DNA of 64,000 nucleotides from an uncultured Clostridium sp. (GTDB lineage: Bacteria; Bacillota; Clostridia; Lachnospirales; Lachnospiraceae). The DNA lies in contig CALAAS010000038.1 of the NCBI GenBank assembly GCA_937885015.1, forward strand, positions 166,018-230,017, in the 5' to 3' direction. Under the pieces are notes generated by a model, which saw only the letters and a program-made list of their open reading frames with translations, had not been told where the DNA came from and did not search any database. This document shows positions 17,675 through 25,589 of the stretch, piece by piece; the stretch's first letter is position 1, and each line of letters starts with the position of its first letter. The translations under genes and the position numbers were made by a program.

Positions 17675-17685
17675 GGTGTTCCTCC

Positions 17686-18546
17686 TTATTTTCCCGGCCA
17701 TTCCAGGCTGATGCGGCCCAGCTTTCCGCTTCGGAAATCCTCCAGAAGCAGCGCTGCCGCCTTGGAAGTATCCAGCTCCTGTCCCCGAAGAAGGCAGGAC
17801 CGCACCCGGGCAATTTCCCGCAGTACCTGAAAATCCGGATTGGCAGTACTATCCTCCATCTCCTGCAATCCGTATCGCTCCTGCAGGCAGGCCTTATAAT
17901 GATCTCCCAGTGCACGGATCAACTCCACTGCCAGCTCCTCCCGATCAATGATGGCATCGTTGATGGATCCGATAAAGGCCAGATTCAGTCCTACCTTTTG
18001 GTCCTCAAACTTCGGCCACAAAATACCCGGCGTGTCCAGAAGCTCCAGCGTCCTGCTTAAACGGATCCACTGATTTCCCTTGGTAACTCCAGGCTTATTT
18101 CCCGTTTTTGTACAGGCTTTTCCGGCAAATGAATTGATAAACGTAGATTTTCCCACATTTGGAATTCCAACAACCATCGTCCGCACCGGACGGTTCAGAA
18201 TCCCACGCTTTCTATCCCGCTCCAGTTTCTCCCTGCAGGCCTCCTGAACCAAGGGTTTAATCTGTTTGAGTCCCATCCCCGTGCGGGCATTGATTTTCAA
18301 CACATGAATCCCCTGGGCACGAAAATAATCCACCCACATGTCATTAACCCGCTCATCCGCCAGATCCGCCTTATTCAGAAGAAGAATTCTTCCCTTTCCT
18401 CTGGCTAATTCGTCGATATCCGGATTCCGGCTTCCCAAAGGAGCCCGGGCATCTACCAGCTCTATGACAAGATCAATAAGCTTTATATCTTCCTTCATGG
18501 CGCGCTTGGCCTTGGTCATATGTCCTGGATACCACTGTATCTGCAT
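17686..18546 (-). CDS. rbgA: ribosome biogenesis GTPase RbgA (YlqF)
   Basis: Circularly permuted GTPase needed for late assembly of the 50S subunit. The order is G4 (LLNKADLAD, about 57-65), G5 (INARTG), then G1 (VVGIPNVGKSTFIN, about 128), the GVTKG switch and G3 (LDTPG). The N-terminal MQIQWYPGHMTKAKR is diagnostic. It follows lepB by 12 bases in the ffh-trmD-rplS operon. Confidence 0.96.
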   Translation of the reverse strand: MQIQWYPGHMTKAKRAMKEDIKLIDLVIELVDARAPLGSRNPDIDELARGKGRILLLNKADLADERVNDMWVDYFRAQGIHVLKINARTGMGLKQIKPLVQEACREKLERDRKRGILNRPVRTMVVGIPNVGKSTFINSFAGKACTKTGNKPGVTKGNQWIRLSRTLELLDTPGILWPKFEDQKVGLNLAFIGSINDAIIDREELAVELIRALGDHYKACLQERYGLQEMEDSTANPDFQVLREIARVRSCLLRGQELDTSKAAALLLEDFRSGKLGRISLEWPGK

Positions 18547-18558
18547 ACTCTATGCCTC

Positions 18559-19101
18559 CTATGATCGTATCAGCCCGAACCGCTTCAGAGGCTGAATCCG
18601 CAGCCAGACTTTTCCCTTAATCTGGCGTTTTTTTACATTTCCCACATTTGCAAACCGGCTGTCATCACTGTTTTCCCGATTATCACCCAGAAGAAAGTAT
18701 TCATCCTCTCCCAGCACCACCGGATGCTCGGCCAACCCGGCCAGTGCAGCCGTTTTAAGGTTTTCTGGCCCCTCTGCCGGCTTTCCATTGATATAGAGAA
18801 GATTATCCCGAATCTGAATGGTTTCTCCCGGGAGGCCTACCACCCGCTTGATGTTGAATTCACCTTTTTTCTTTTCAAACACCACAATTTCATAGCGCTG
18901 AGGCTTCTTAATCCGGTAAACCAGACGGTTCATCAGCACCGTATCATTCTGGGCAATTACCGGCTCCATGGACTGACCGGAAGCGGTAATCTGCGTTCCC
19001 AGCGAAAACACGGCAAACCAGGCAATCGAAATCACCACTGCCACATCCACAATCCATCCTATAATCAGCCGAAGACGGCTGGTATCTTCATTCAGTTCCA
19101 T
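18559..19101 (-). CDS. lepB: signal peptidase I
   Basis: Membrane serine protease that releases secreted proteins. One N-terminal membrane helix (about 12-37), then SGQSMEPV with Ser44, and NIKRVVGLPGE with Lys85 as the catalytic pair, and GDNRENSDDSR near the end. I start at the ATG at 19099-19101 (AGAGGG 5 nt upstream), giving 180 residues, the usual Gram-positive length. The frame extends 35 codons further to a GTG without a ribosome site. Confidence 0.93.
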   Translation of the reverse strand: MELNEDTSRLRLIIGWIVDVAVVISIAWFAVFSLGTQITASGQSMEPVIAQNDTVLMNRLVYRIKKPQRYEIVVFEKKKGEFNIKRVVGLPGETIQIRDNLLYINGKPAEGPENLKTAALAGLAEHPVVLGEDEYFLLGDNRENSDDSRFANVGNVKKRQIKGKVWLRIQPLKRFGLIRS

Positions 19102-19244
19102 TTCGCCCTCTTTGCTTTCTACATTTCCTATGATATGAAAAAACTGCTGCACAACGGGATCCTGAGCTGTTTTCAGAAAAGCTTTCGCCTCTCCGGAAAC
19201 AGACACAAAATCACGTTGAGCAGCAGCTCCCTCTGTTTCAAGAA

Positions 19245-19592
19245 TTATTTCACTAACTCTTTTACTTTTGCCGCTTTTCCGACTCTCGTTCTCAGGTAGT
19301 TCAGTTTTGCTCTTCTTACTTTACCTCTTCTTACGACTTCAATATTCTCAACGGAGGGAGAATGTAACGGCCAGGTCTTCTCAACGCCAACGCCGTTGGA
19401 ATTCTTTCTAACCGTGAAGGTCTCTCTTAAACCGCCGTTCTGTCTCTTGATAACCGTTCCCTCGAAAACCTGAATTCTCTCGCGGTTTCCCTCTTTGATC
19501 TTGGCAGATACGCGAACCGTATCCCCTACATTGAAACTCGGAACCGTCTCTTTTAACTGAGCTGCTTCGATATTCTTGATAATCTCGTTCAT
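19245..19592 (-). CDS. rplS: 50S ribosomal protein L19
   Basis: 115 residues with the family core VRVSAKIKEGNRERIQVFEG, RKNSNGVGVE and LNYLRTRVGKAA. Located at the 30S-50S interface. AAAGGAGG precedes the ATG. A leader hairpin lies upstream. Confidence 0.97.
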   Translation of the reverse strand: MNEIIKNIEAAQLKETVPSFNVGDTVRVSAKIKEGNRERIQVFEGTVIKRQNGGLRETFTVRKNSNGVGVEKTWPLHSPSVENIEVVRRGKVRRAKLNYLRTRVGKAAKVKELVK

Positions 19593-19618
19593 CTTCGTGA
19601 ACCTCCTTTAAAATCTTT

Positions 19619-19653
19619 GATGTTCTTAATACCTTTTGTAACAGAGGAACATC
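19619..19653 (-). promoter_or_regulatory. candidate L19 leader hairpin
   Basis: In the 132-bp gap between trmD and rplS, minus strand GATGTTC pairs with GAACATC around a 21-nt loop, 27 bases before the start codon. An autoregulatory L19 leader RNA is known at this place in low-GC Gram-positives; the match here rests on position and the stem only. Confidence 0.45.
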
Positions 19654-19724
19654 TCTTTATTTCACAGTTTCTCATTTTACCATAAACAGAAAGCAGATGC
19701 AAGCACTTTTCCACTGTTTTCTTC

Positions 19725-20468
19725 CTATTTTTCTTCCCGTTTTTTCAGAAGTTCTTCCAGATATTTTTTTTCTTTTTTATCCAGAATCGCATCAGACAAA
19801 AGATCCGGCCGCCGCTCCAACGTCCGTTCAATGGACTTCTGTCGTCTCCAGGTTTCGATATTTTTGTGATGTCCCGTCAGAAGCACTTCCGGAACTGATT
19901 TGCCCATAAAATTCTCTGGCCGCGTATACTGCGGATATTCCAAAAGATTGTCATGAAAGGTTTCAAACTCTGCCGACACATCGTTGTTCAGGACACCGGG
20001 AACCAGTCGGGAAATACAGTCAATCATAACCATGGCCGGCAGCTCTCCGCCGGTCAGCACATAGTCTCCAATGGAAATATAATCCGTCACGATCATTTCC
20101 AAAACCCGCTCATCAATCCCCTCATAATGGCCGCATAAAAACACGAGATCCTCTTCCTGTGCCAGCTCTTCTGCAATTGCCTGATTAAACACCCGGCCCT
20201 GGGGCGTCATATAAATGACTCTCGGCCGTTTACCTGTACGCGCCGCCAAATCCTCATACGCGTCATACACAGGACCCGGCTGCATTACCATCCCGGCTCC
20301 GCCGCCATAGGGAGCGTCATCCACATGATGATGCTTATCCCTGGAATAATCCCGGATATTAACTGCCTCCACAGAAATCAGCCCCTTTTCCATGGCACGA
20401 CCGGTAATGCTGGTATTTAACCCCCCTGCAACCATATCCGGAAACAGGGTCAGAATATGAAAATTCAT
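19725..20468 (-). CDS. trmD: tRNA (guanine-37-N1) methyltransferase
   Basis: Methylates G37 next to the anticodon to prevent frameshifts. SPOUT-class knot motifs are present: DDAPYGGGAGMVMQP, LCGHYEGIDERV and SIGDYVLTGGE. The ATG at 20466-20468 has AAGGAG at 7 nt; upstream codons belong to rimM in another frame. 247 residues, normal length. Confidence 0.96.
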   Translation of the reverse strand: MNFHILTLFPDMVAGGLNTSITGRAMEKGLISVEAVNIRDYSRDKHHHVDDAPYGGGAGMVMQPGPVYDAYEDLAARTGKRPRVIYMTPQGRVFNQAIAEELAQEEDLVFLCGHYEGIDERVLEMIVTDYISIGDYVLTGGELPAMVMIDCISRLVPGVLNNDVSAEFETFHDNLLEYPQYTRPENFMGKSVPEVLLTGHHKNIETWRRQKSIERTLERRPDLLSDAILDKKEKKYLEELLKKREEK

Positions 20469-20479
20469 TGCCTTTCTCC

Positions 20480-20992
20480 TTACAGATCCAAAAGTCCGTC
20501 CATAATGTGCACCGTCACAGTTCCATTTTCCAGGTTCACTTCCCGGATACATTCTTTGATGGAGGGAAAGAGATATTCTTTTCCATCTGTGCCGGTGATC
20601 ACATACACATCATTCGCCCCGGTCTTCATAATATCCTTTACCTCTCCAAAGGCCTCCCCATCCTCCGTAATCACACAAAGGCCGATGAGATCTGCAATAA
20701 AATTCTCATCGGGAGCCAGGGCAACGGCCTGATCTCTGGCTACCAGCAGATCTTTATTGCGGTAAGGCTCACAGTCCTCTATTTTCTCAAATTCCTTTAT
20801 TTTCAAAATTACCATATTTTTAAAAAAACGAGCCTGGGAAACCGTAACGGGCAAACGTTCCCGGCCTGTATCAATAAACGCTTTTTTAAGCTTTTTAAAG
20901 CGGTTCACATCGTCCGTCGTAGGAAATACCTTTACTTCCCCCCGGATACCGTGAGGGGACGTAATCACACCAACTCTCAGATAATCTACCAT
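20480..20992 (-). CDS. rimM: 16S rRNA processing protein RimM
   Basis: Assists maturation of the 30S head and binds protein S19. 170 residues: an N-terminal barrel (GVITSPHGIRGEVKVFPTTD) and a C-terminal PRC barrel (DLIGLCVITEDGEAFGEV, ending with YLFPSIKECIREVN). The start at 20990-20992 has AGGAGAG close by; earlier codons are leader. Confidence 0.95.
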   Translation of the reverse strand: MVDYLRVGVITSPHGIRGEVKVFPTTDDVNRFKKLKKAFIDTGRERLPVTVSQARFFKNMVILKIKEFEKIEDCEPYRNKDLLVARDQAVALAPDENFIADLIGLCVITEDGEAFGEVKDIMKTGANDVYVITGTDGKEYLFPSIKECIREVNLENGTVTVHIMDGLLDL

Positions 20993-21076
20993 ATCTCTCT
21001 CCTGTCTGGATTTGAATGCAAAAAAGAGGGAAATATCCCAAAAGCCGCCTTCCCTCACAGGAAGACGGCTCTCATC

Positions 21077-21304
21077 TTACTGAATCTCTACAATTACTTT
21101 TTTGTCTTCCCGGGAAGCGGCTGCTTTTACAACGGAACGAATCGCCTTGGCAATCCGTCCCTGCTTTCCGATTACCTTTCCCATATCAGAGGGGGCAACC
21201 CGAAGCTCAATCACAACCTCATCTTCCTTCGTCGATTCCGTAACAGCAACCTCGTCTGGGTTCTCAACCAGTGCTTTTGCGATAACTTCTACTAATTCCT
21301 TCAT
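21077..21304 (-). CDS. khpA: KH-domain RNA-binding protein KhpA (YlqC)
   Basis: 75-residue KH protein with the GxxG loop in VIGKQGRIAKAIR. In Gram-positives it partners KhpB in cell elongation and RNA control. The ATG at 21302-21304 follows GAGGTG; a GTG three codons earlier is possible. Sits between rpsP and rimM, the standard order. Confidence 0.93.
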   Translation of the reverse strand: MKELVEVIAKALVENPDEVAVTESTKEDEVVIELRVAPSDMGKVIGKQGRIAKAIRSVVKAAASREDKKVIVEIQ

Positions 21305-21330
21305 ACCATACACCTCACAGGCTAAGCTGT

Positions 21331-21570
21331 TTACTGGATACCGGCGATTTTTAAAAGTTTACCGACAGTCTCAGTCGGCTGAGCACCTGTTGCTAACCAT
21401 TTTTTAGCAGCCTCCTCATCGATCTTGATGGTGCTCGGCTCCGTGTTCGGATCGTAGTAACCAATCTCTTCGATGAATCTTCCATCTCTCGGGGATCTGG
21501 AATCTGCAACAACAATTCTATAGAAAGGAGCCTTTTTCTGACCCATTCTTTTCAGTCTCATCTTTACCAT
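21331..21570 (-). CDS. rpsP: 30S ribosomal protein S16
   Basis: 79 residues beginning MVKMRLKRMGQKKAPFYRIV and containing SPRDGRFIEEIGYYDPN, the S16 signature. Ribosome site GGAGG 7 nt upstream. Part of the ylxM-ffh operon. Confidence 0.97.
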   Translation of the reverse strand: MVKMRLKRMGQKKAPFYRIVVADSRSPRDGRFIEEIGYYDPNTEPSTIKIDEEAAKKWLATGAQPTETVGKLLKIAGIQ

Positions 21571-21645
21571 TTCACATTCACCTCCTTGGATTTATGAATA
21601 CTTATATAGATAATGCATATGCATCATACTAACACAAATACTGTA

Positions 21646-23001
21646 CTAAAACGGCAGTTTCATTTTACCGAACATGCCTCCGAAGCCACCCTTTCGCCTG
21701 CCGCCCATTCCAGGCAGCTGCTTCATAAGCTTCTTCATCTCCCCGAACTGCTTAACCAGCCGGTTTACCTCTGCAATGTCCACCCCTGCACCGCGGGCAA
21801 TTCTCTTTTTCCTGGATGGATTCATCAAATCCGGGTTCCGCCGTTCTTCCTCTGTCATGGAAAGGATAATTGCCTCCACCCGGCCCATGGCCTTCTCATT
21901 TTCATCCAGATCCAAACCCTTTAACTGGCCCATTCCGGGAAGCATACCCATGATGCTGGCCATACCGCCCATCTTTTTAATCTGGCCCATCTGCTCCAGA
22001 AAATCGTTATAGTCAAACTCCGCTTTTTTGATCTTCCTGCCAAGTTCCCGGGCCTTGTCCTCGTCAATTACCGCAGCAGCCTTATCAATGATAGAGAGGA
22101 CATCTCCCATACCCAGTATACGGGAAGCCATCCGATCCGGATAAAACTGCTCCAGATCCGAAAGTTTTTCTCCCATACCCACGTATAAAATCGGTTTCCC
22201 GGTTACCGCCTTAATAGAAAGAGCCGCACCGCCACGGGTATCGCCATCCATCTTGGTCAGAATCACACCGTCGATTCCAATCTTATCATTAAACATCCCA
22301 GCCACATTGACGGCATCCTGACCCGTCATGGCATCGACTACCAGAAGCGTCTGATATACATCGACCTGCTCCTTGATTTCCACCAGCTCTTCCATCATCG
22401 CTTCATCGATGTGAAGTCGGCCGGCGGTATCAATGATTACCACATTGTTGCCGTTTTTTGCCGCATGCTCAATGGCCGCTTTGGCAATATTAACCGGCTT
22501 GTGGTTTGTTCCCATGGAAAAAACGGGAACTCCCTGTTTTTCACCATTTTTCTGCAGCTGCTCAATGGCAGCAGGCCGGTAAACATCACAGGCTGCCAGC
22601 AGAGGTTTTCTTCCCTTTGCCTTGAGTTTTCCGGCAATCTTTGCCGTGGTTGTCGTCTTACCGGCGCCCTGAAGTCCGGCCATCATAATGACGGTAATCT
22701 CGTTTCCAGGCTTCAGCGCAATCTCTGTCATCTCCGAACCCATCAGTTTCACAAGCTCGTCGTTGACAATTTTTATTACCATCTGTCCTGGATTCAGTCC
22801 GTTCAGCACATCTGAACCGACGGCCCGCTCCTGCACAGATCCAATAAACTGTTTTACTACCTTGAAGCTTACATCCGCTTCCAGAAGCGCCATCTTCACT
22901 TCCCGGAGGCCGGTTTTTACATCGCCCTCTGTCAGACGGCCTTTTCCCGTCAGGTTTTTAAATACATTCTGCAGTTTGTCTGCCAAGCTCTCAAAAGCCA
23001 T
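21646..23001 (-). CDS. ffh: signal recognition particle protein Ffh
   Basis: SRP54 GTPase that binds signal sequences and 4.5S/6S RNA at the membrane targeting step. 451 residues: N domain; G domain with GLQGAGKTTTTAKIA, DTAGRLHID, TKMDGDTRGG; and a Met- and Gly-rich M domain (MGGMASIMGMLPGMGQ, GGMFGKMKLPF). Its receptor FtsY is encoded about 30 kb away here. 15 bases after ylxM. Confidence 0.97.
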   Translation of the reverse strand: MAFESLADKLQNVFKNLTGKGRLTEGDVKTGLREVKMALLEADVSFKVVKQFIGSVQERAVGSDVLNGLNPGQMVIKIVNDELVKLMGSEMTEIALKPGNEITVIMMAGLQGAGKTTTTAKIAGKLKAKGRKPLLAACDVYRPAAIEQLQKNGEKQGVPVFSMGTNHKPVNIAKAAIEHAAKNGNNVVIIDTAGRLHIDEAMMEELVEIKEQVDVYQTLLVVDAMTGQDAVNVAGMFNDKIGIDGVILTKMDGDTRGGAALSIKAVTGKPILYVGMGEKLSDLEQFYPDRMASRILGMGDVLSIIDKAAAVIDEDKARELGRKIKKAEFDYNDFLEQMGQIKKMGGMASIMGMLPGMGQLKGLDLDENEKAMGRVEAIILSMTEEERRNPDLMNPSRKKRIARGAGVDIAEVNRLVKQFGEMKKLMKQLPGMGGRRKGGFGGMFGKMKLPF

Positions 23002-23016
23002 TCAAAGCCTCCTGCA

Positions 23017-23358
23017 TCACAAATCCAGTATTTCGTTTGACAGCCGTCCAATCCCTGCGATCAGCTCTTTGTCCTGCGTCCTGTCAAATTCCTCCGTCAG
23101 ACGGTGGATCTCCTCCACCTTCTGCTTTGTCTTCTGAAATTTTGCCACCAGTCCGAGTTTTTCTTCATATCCCCTCAAAAGCCGGTCACACCGCTTGATC
23201 AGGTCATGCACTCCCTGCCGGCTGATGCCCTGTTCATCCGCGATTTCACTCAGTGACAGATCATTGAACACCACATCCTCGTAAATTGACCGCTGGTGCT
23301 CTGTCAGCAGTTCCCCATAAAAATCATACAGAAGACCTTGCTCTACAATTTTTTCCAT
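23017..23358 (-). CDS. ylxM: YlxM-family helix-turn-helix protein
   Basis: Sigma-70 region-4-like helix-turn-helix protein, normally beside ffh and thought to modulate SRP. Residues show LLTEHQRSIYEDVVFNDLSL followed by SEIADEQGISRQGVHDLIKR. I start at the ATG at 23356-23358 (113 residues, AGGTGAT just upstream); another ATG two codons earlier at 23364 is also possible. The predicted transcript starts only 5-10 bases upstream, so it would be nearly leaderless. The gene is 40 bases from the end of the integrated element. Confidence 0.88.
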   Translation of the reverse strand: MEKIVEQGLLYDFYGELLTEHQRSIYEDVVFNDLSLSEIADEQGISRQGVHDLIKRCDRLLRGYEEKLGLVAKFQKTKQKVEEIHRLTEEFDRTQDKELIAGIGRLSNEILDL

Positions 23359-23374
23359 TTCCATCACCTGTGTT

Positions 23375-23403
23375 ATCATACACGAAAGGTTCGCAGGTGT
23401 CAA
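23375..23403 (-). promoter_or_regulatory. strong sigma-A promoter of ylxM-ffh, overlapping attL
   Basis: Minus strand TTGACA (complement of 23398-23403), 17-nt spacer, TATGAT (complement of 23375-23380). The -35 hexamer is the first six bases of the 18-bp end repeat of the integrated element. Confidence 0.85.
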
Positions 23404-23415
23404 GTGTTTTTTCTT
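23398..23415. repeat. candidate attL, 18 bp
   Basis: TGTCAAGTGTTTTTTCTT; matches TGTCAAAAGTTTTTTCTT at 33609-33626 in the same orientation, 16 of 18 identical. It lies between int and the intact ylxM start. Tn916-type recombinases use T-rich imperfect core sites, which fits. Confidence 0.6.
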
Positions 23416-23433
23416 GTCGAACTGTTGTTCGTG

Positions 23434-23496
23434 TGTTTTCGTCTTTAGTTATCTCTTGTAAAATCAAATGATTTCCGTTTTTCCTGTTTTCGTCTT
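23434..23496. repeat. 12-bp direct repeat pair near attL
   Basis: TGTTTTCGTCTT occurs at 23434-23445 and again at 23485-23496, between the element end and the int stop. The position suits arm-type integrase sites; no protein is encoded here. Confidence 0.45.
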
Positions 23497-23527
23497 GTAC
23501 CGTCTTATTCCATCTTAAATTTTTATT

Positions 23528-23547
23528 TTGTCACAGAAATTGTCACA
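23528..23547 (+). repeat. paired TTGTCACA motif, left end
   Basis: TTGTCACA, 4 nt, TTGTCACA, just downstream of the int stop. Same motif at the right end and, inverted, next to the TerS-like gene. Confidence 0.6.
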
Positions 23548-23552
23548 GATTA

Positions 23553-24776
23553 CTATGATATTTTCACAGTCCTTGCAACGTTCTCCTGCTCTTTTTGTTT
23601 ATCCTCTGTAAGATGTGTATATGTGTCCAATGTGACCGATGTAGAAGCATGTCCTAATATCTGACTGACTATTTTTACATCTGCACCGGCTGAATAAGCA
23701 AGACTTGTATATGTATGACGTGCCATATGAGGACAAAAATTTTCAATCTGCATTGTACCGTTCCTTTCCGCATCTCTGTTTATTCTCTTTACAATTCTTT
23801 TTATCAACTCACGGAAACTAGGTTCATTCCATACATGACCAATACTATTATAAAACACAAATCCAGAGACTTCCCCCCTCTTATGACCAGAATCATCCAC
23901 ATACGGCAACTTTTCGCCTTGCACTGCTGCACTTGACATTTTCAGCTTTAACAGAGTTGTCTTTACTACACTGTTCATATAAATAGTTCGATTGGAAGTT
24001 TTGCTTTTAGGCGAAGCAATCCCTATCGTAAAACCATAATCCACTTTCCTGTATCTGTTCAGTGTTTTATTGATTGTAATCGTATTCTGCCTAAAATCAA
24101 TATCATTCCAGGTAAGAGCTGCCATTTCTCCTATTCTAAGTCCCAGATTGAAAAGTACCACAAATGCCGGATAAGCATAAGCATATTCTTTTTTATTTTT
24201 CACATACTCCATGAATATATCAATCTGTTCCTGTTCGATAGCTTTTCTTTTTTTACTCTCAATCTGAGGTATTTGGAGATTTTTCGCCGGATTCTTCAAA
24301 ATTACATCATCATCCACCGCACATTCAAATAGTAAATTCAAACAGCTTTTCAGATTTGACATGGTAGAATGTTTTTTTCCAGATGCAATCATATCATTTA
24401 TAATTTTCTGGCAGTTCACCTTTGTCACTTTGCCGATTGGCTTTTTCCCTATGGTATTTTTAATGTATGTGTTATAATACGACTTATAATTTGTGCACGT
24501 AGTGGCTTTTCTTCCACTTCTGGCAAAAGTCTTCATCCAGAAATCAAAATAGGAATTTAAGGGCATTTTTGCATCTCTGGTATTTAATTTATTTCCTTTA
24601 TCAATCCGGCACAGTAATTCATTTTCCTGCGCCCTTAATTCTGCCAAATCTGTAGCAGTAATTGATATTCTCTCCCCATCAACCATTTTCCGGAACATGT
24701 ACCGTTTATTCTTAGAATCATAATACTCTCCCGTTCTCAAATTCCGGCCTTTATTATCTTTTCGCTTTCCAGTCAT
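23553..24776 (-). CDS. int: Tn916-type tyrosine recombinase (integrase)
   Basis: Site-specific recombinase for insertion and excision of the element. 407 residues: N-terminal three-stranded arm-binding domain (KGRNLRTGEYYDSKNKRYMF), core-binding SAM-like domain (about 75-165), and catalytic domain with Arg in LRIGEMAALTW, HMARHTYTSL (HxxR), LGHAS and the nucleophile Tyr in LDTYTHL. All catalytic residues are present. The start at 24774-24776 has GGAGG at 8 nt; the 12 codons upstream lack one. It reads toward ylxM-ffh and I see no terminator between. Confidence 0.93.
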   Translation of the reverse strand: MTGKRKDNKGRNLRTGEYYDSKNKRYMFRKMVDGERISITATDLAELRAQENELLCRIDKGNKLNTRDAKMPLNSYFDFWMKTFARSGRKATTCTNYKSYYNTYIKNTIGKKPIGKVTKVNCQKIINDMIASGKKHSTMSNLKSCLNLLFECAVDDDVILKNPAKNLQIPQIESKKRKAIEQEQIDIFMEYVKNKKEYAYAYPAFVVLFNLGLRIGEMAALTWNDIDFRQNTITINKTLNRYRKVDYGFTIGIASPKSKTSNRTIYMNSVVKTTLLKLKMSSAAVQGEKLPYVDDSGHKRGEVSGFVFYNSIGHVWNEPSFRELIKRIVKRINRDAERNGTMQIENFCPHMARHTYTSLAYSAGADVKIVSQILGHASTSVTLDTYTHLTEDKQKEQENVARTVKIS

Positions 24777-24811
24777 AAACACCGCCTCCTTCTTATCAGG
24801 CAATTTACTCA

Positions 24812-24872
24812 CGCTCTAATGAGCGATAGGCGTAAAGCTGAATCGAACAGCTTCAAGCACCATGTACGCCTA
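24812..24872 (-). ncRNA. tRNA T-arm-like RNA element, copy 1
   Basis: Minus strand, 5' to 3': closing stem TAGGCGTA; linker CATGGTGCTTG; stem-loop AAGCTG-TTCGATT-CAGCTT; closing stem TACGCCTA (8 perfect pairs). TATCG-type spacing then leads to a second hairpin, CGCTC-ATTA-GAGCG. The 7-nt loop fits the tRNA T-loop rule TTCRANN with the G-C closing pair. There is no D-arm or anticodon arm, so it is not a normal tRNA. It lies 36 bases before int, on the same strand, beyond the int ribosome site. Confidence 0.6.
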
Positions 24873-24892
24873 CTATATTGACCCTTATCTTT

Positions 24893-24955
24893 CGGCATTT
24901 CAGCCGATAACCGGGAAACGGAATTGAACCGCTTAAAATACACCATGCCCCGGCT
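24893..24955 (-). ncRNA. tRNA T-arm-like RNA element, copy 2
   Basis: Minus strand: closing stem AGCCGGGG; linker CATGGTGTATTTTA; stem-loop AGCGG-TTCAATT-CCGTT; closing stem TCCCGGTT (8 pairs, two G-U); TATCG; hairpin CGGC-TGAAAT-GCCG. Linker start, T-loop and TATCG are shared with copy 1 while every stem has other bases but still pairs. A frame from the ATG of CATGGTG reads through both copies for 45 codons, so a coding explanation is not fully excluded. Confidence 0.6.
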
Positions 24956-24972
24956 GCCCTGTGTTTTCTTTG

Positions 24973-25080
24973 CTACCCCTCCCTTATATACAAATATTCC
25001 AGTAGCTTATAAACTCGCTTTAGTGTATATTCGCTTTGCACCTTATCCAGCAAATCAAAAATCATTTTCTTATAATCCAT
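24973..25080 (-). CDS. small helical protein, 35 residues
   Basis: Sequence MDYKKMIFDLLDKVQSEYTL then KRVYKLLEYLYIREG. The ATG at 25078-25080 has GGGAG 8 nt upstream and overlaps the end of the preceding gene by 11 bases in another frame. It looks like a free-standing copy of the C-terminal helix pair of that gene's product (MIQNMDSEDYLFKIYHYVQS). Short proteins with this pattern are common on Clostridia mobile elements; function unknown. Confidence 0.65.
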   Translation of the reverse strand: MDYKKMIFDLLDKVQSEYTLKRVYKLLEYLYIREG

Positions 25081-25510
25081 TTTCTTTCTCCCGTTCATAC
25101 TTTGACTGTACATAATGATAAATCTTGAAAAGATAGTCCTCACTATCCATGTTCTGAATCATTTCAACCGCCATCTTTTTATAATCTTTATCATTTTCCC
25201 CCTGCCCTCGAATTTCCTTGTCTTTTTTTCTTTCTCGAACAACCATGTCATAGATAGCAGTCTGAATATGTTTGATATAGTCAAAAACAACGCTTAAATA
25301 TACAAGCGAACTTTTTATATTGGAATACTGCACCAGTCCATCATCTAAAGTTTTCGGCTCTTGCATAGATTCCATAGTTTCCTGAACCCCAGTAAGCAAA
25401 AACGCCGCTTTGTCAAAATCAACATCTAAACATTCCAGTTCCATCAAAATTGTACTTTTTTCATTCAACATATCCTTGATAATTTCGCTTGCTAAAGTTT
25501 CATTGTGCAT
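25070..25510 (-). CDS. hypothetical mobile-element protein, mostly helical
   Basis: 146 residues without signal or membrane segments. A central helical region (KSSLVYLSVVFDYIKHIQTA) is followed by a charged linker (RERKKDKEIRGQGENDKD) and a C-terminal helix pair (MIQNMDSEDYLFKIYHYVQS) of the kind found in many Clostridia phage and ICE proteins. GGAGG lies at 9-10 nt. I do not recognise a function. Confidence 0.65.
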   Translation of the reverse strand: MHNETLASEIIKDMLNEKSTILMELECLDVDFDKAAFLLTGVQETMESMQEPKTLDDGLVQYSNIKSSLVYLSVVFDYIKHIQTAIYDMVVRERKKDKEIRGQGENDKDYKKMAVEMIQNMDSEDYLFKIYHYVQSKYEREKENGL

Positions 25511-25589
25511 TTTCTTAAATCCTCCTTGATTTTCTGCCGGATAAACCGTATAATCAAGACATATCCGGTTTTACATGTGCGTGTCCGGG

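Noticed and set aside
19102..19206. N-terminal extension of lepB
   Set aside because: Would need a GTG without ribosome site; family length and the AGAGGG site support the later ATG.
24812..24946. A 45-codon gene reading through both RNA-like elements
   Set aside because: No ribosome site before its ATG, and paired stems vary while keeping pairing, which fits RNA better; not fully excluded.
24812..24955. Two ordinary tRNA genes
   Set aside because: Acceptor-like stem and T-arm are present but no D-arm, anticodon arm or CCA; each is only 46-47 nt.
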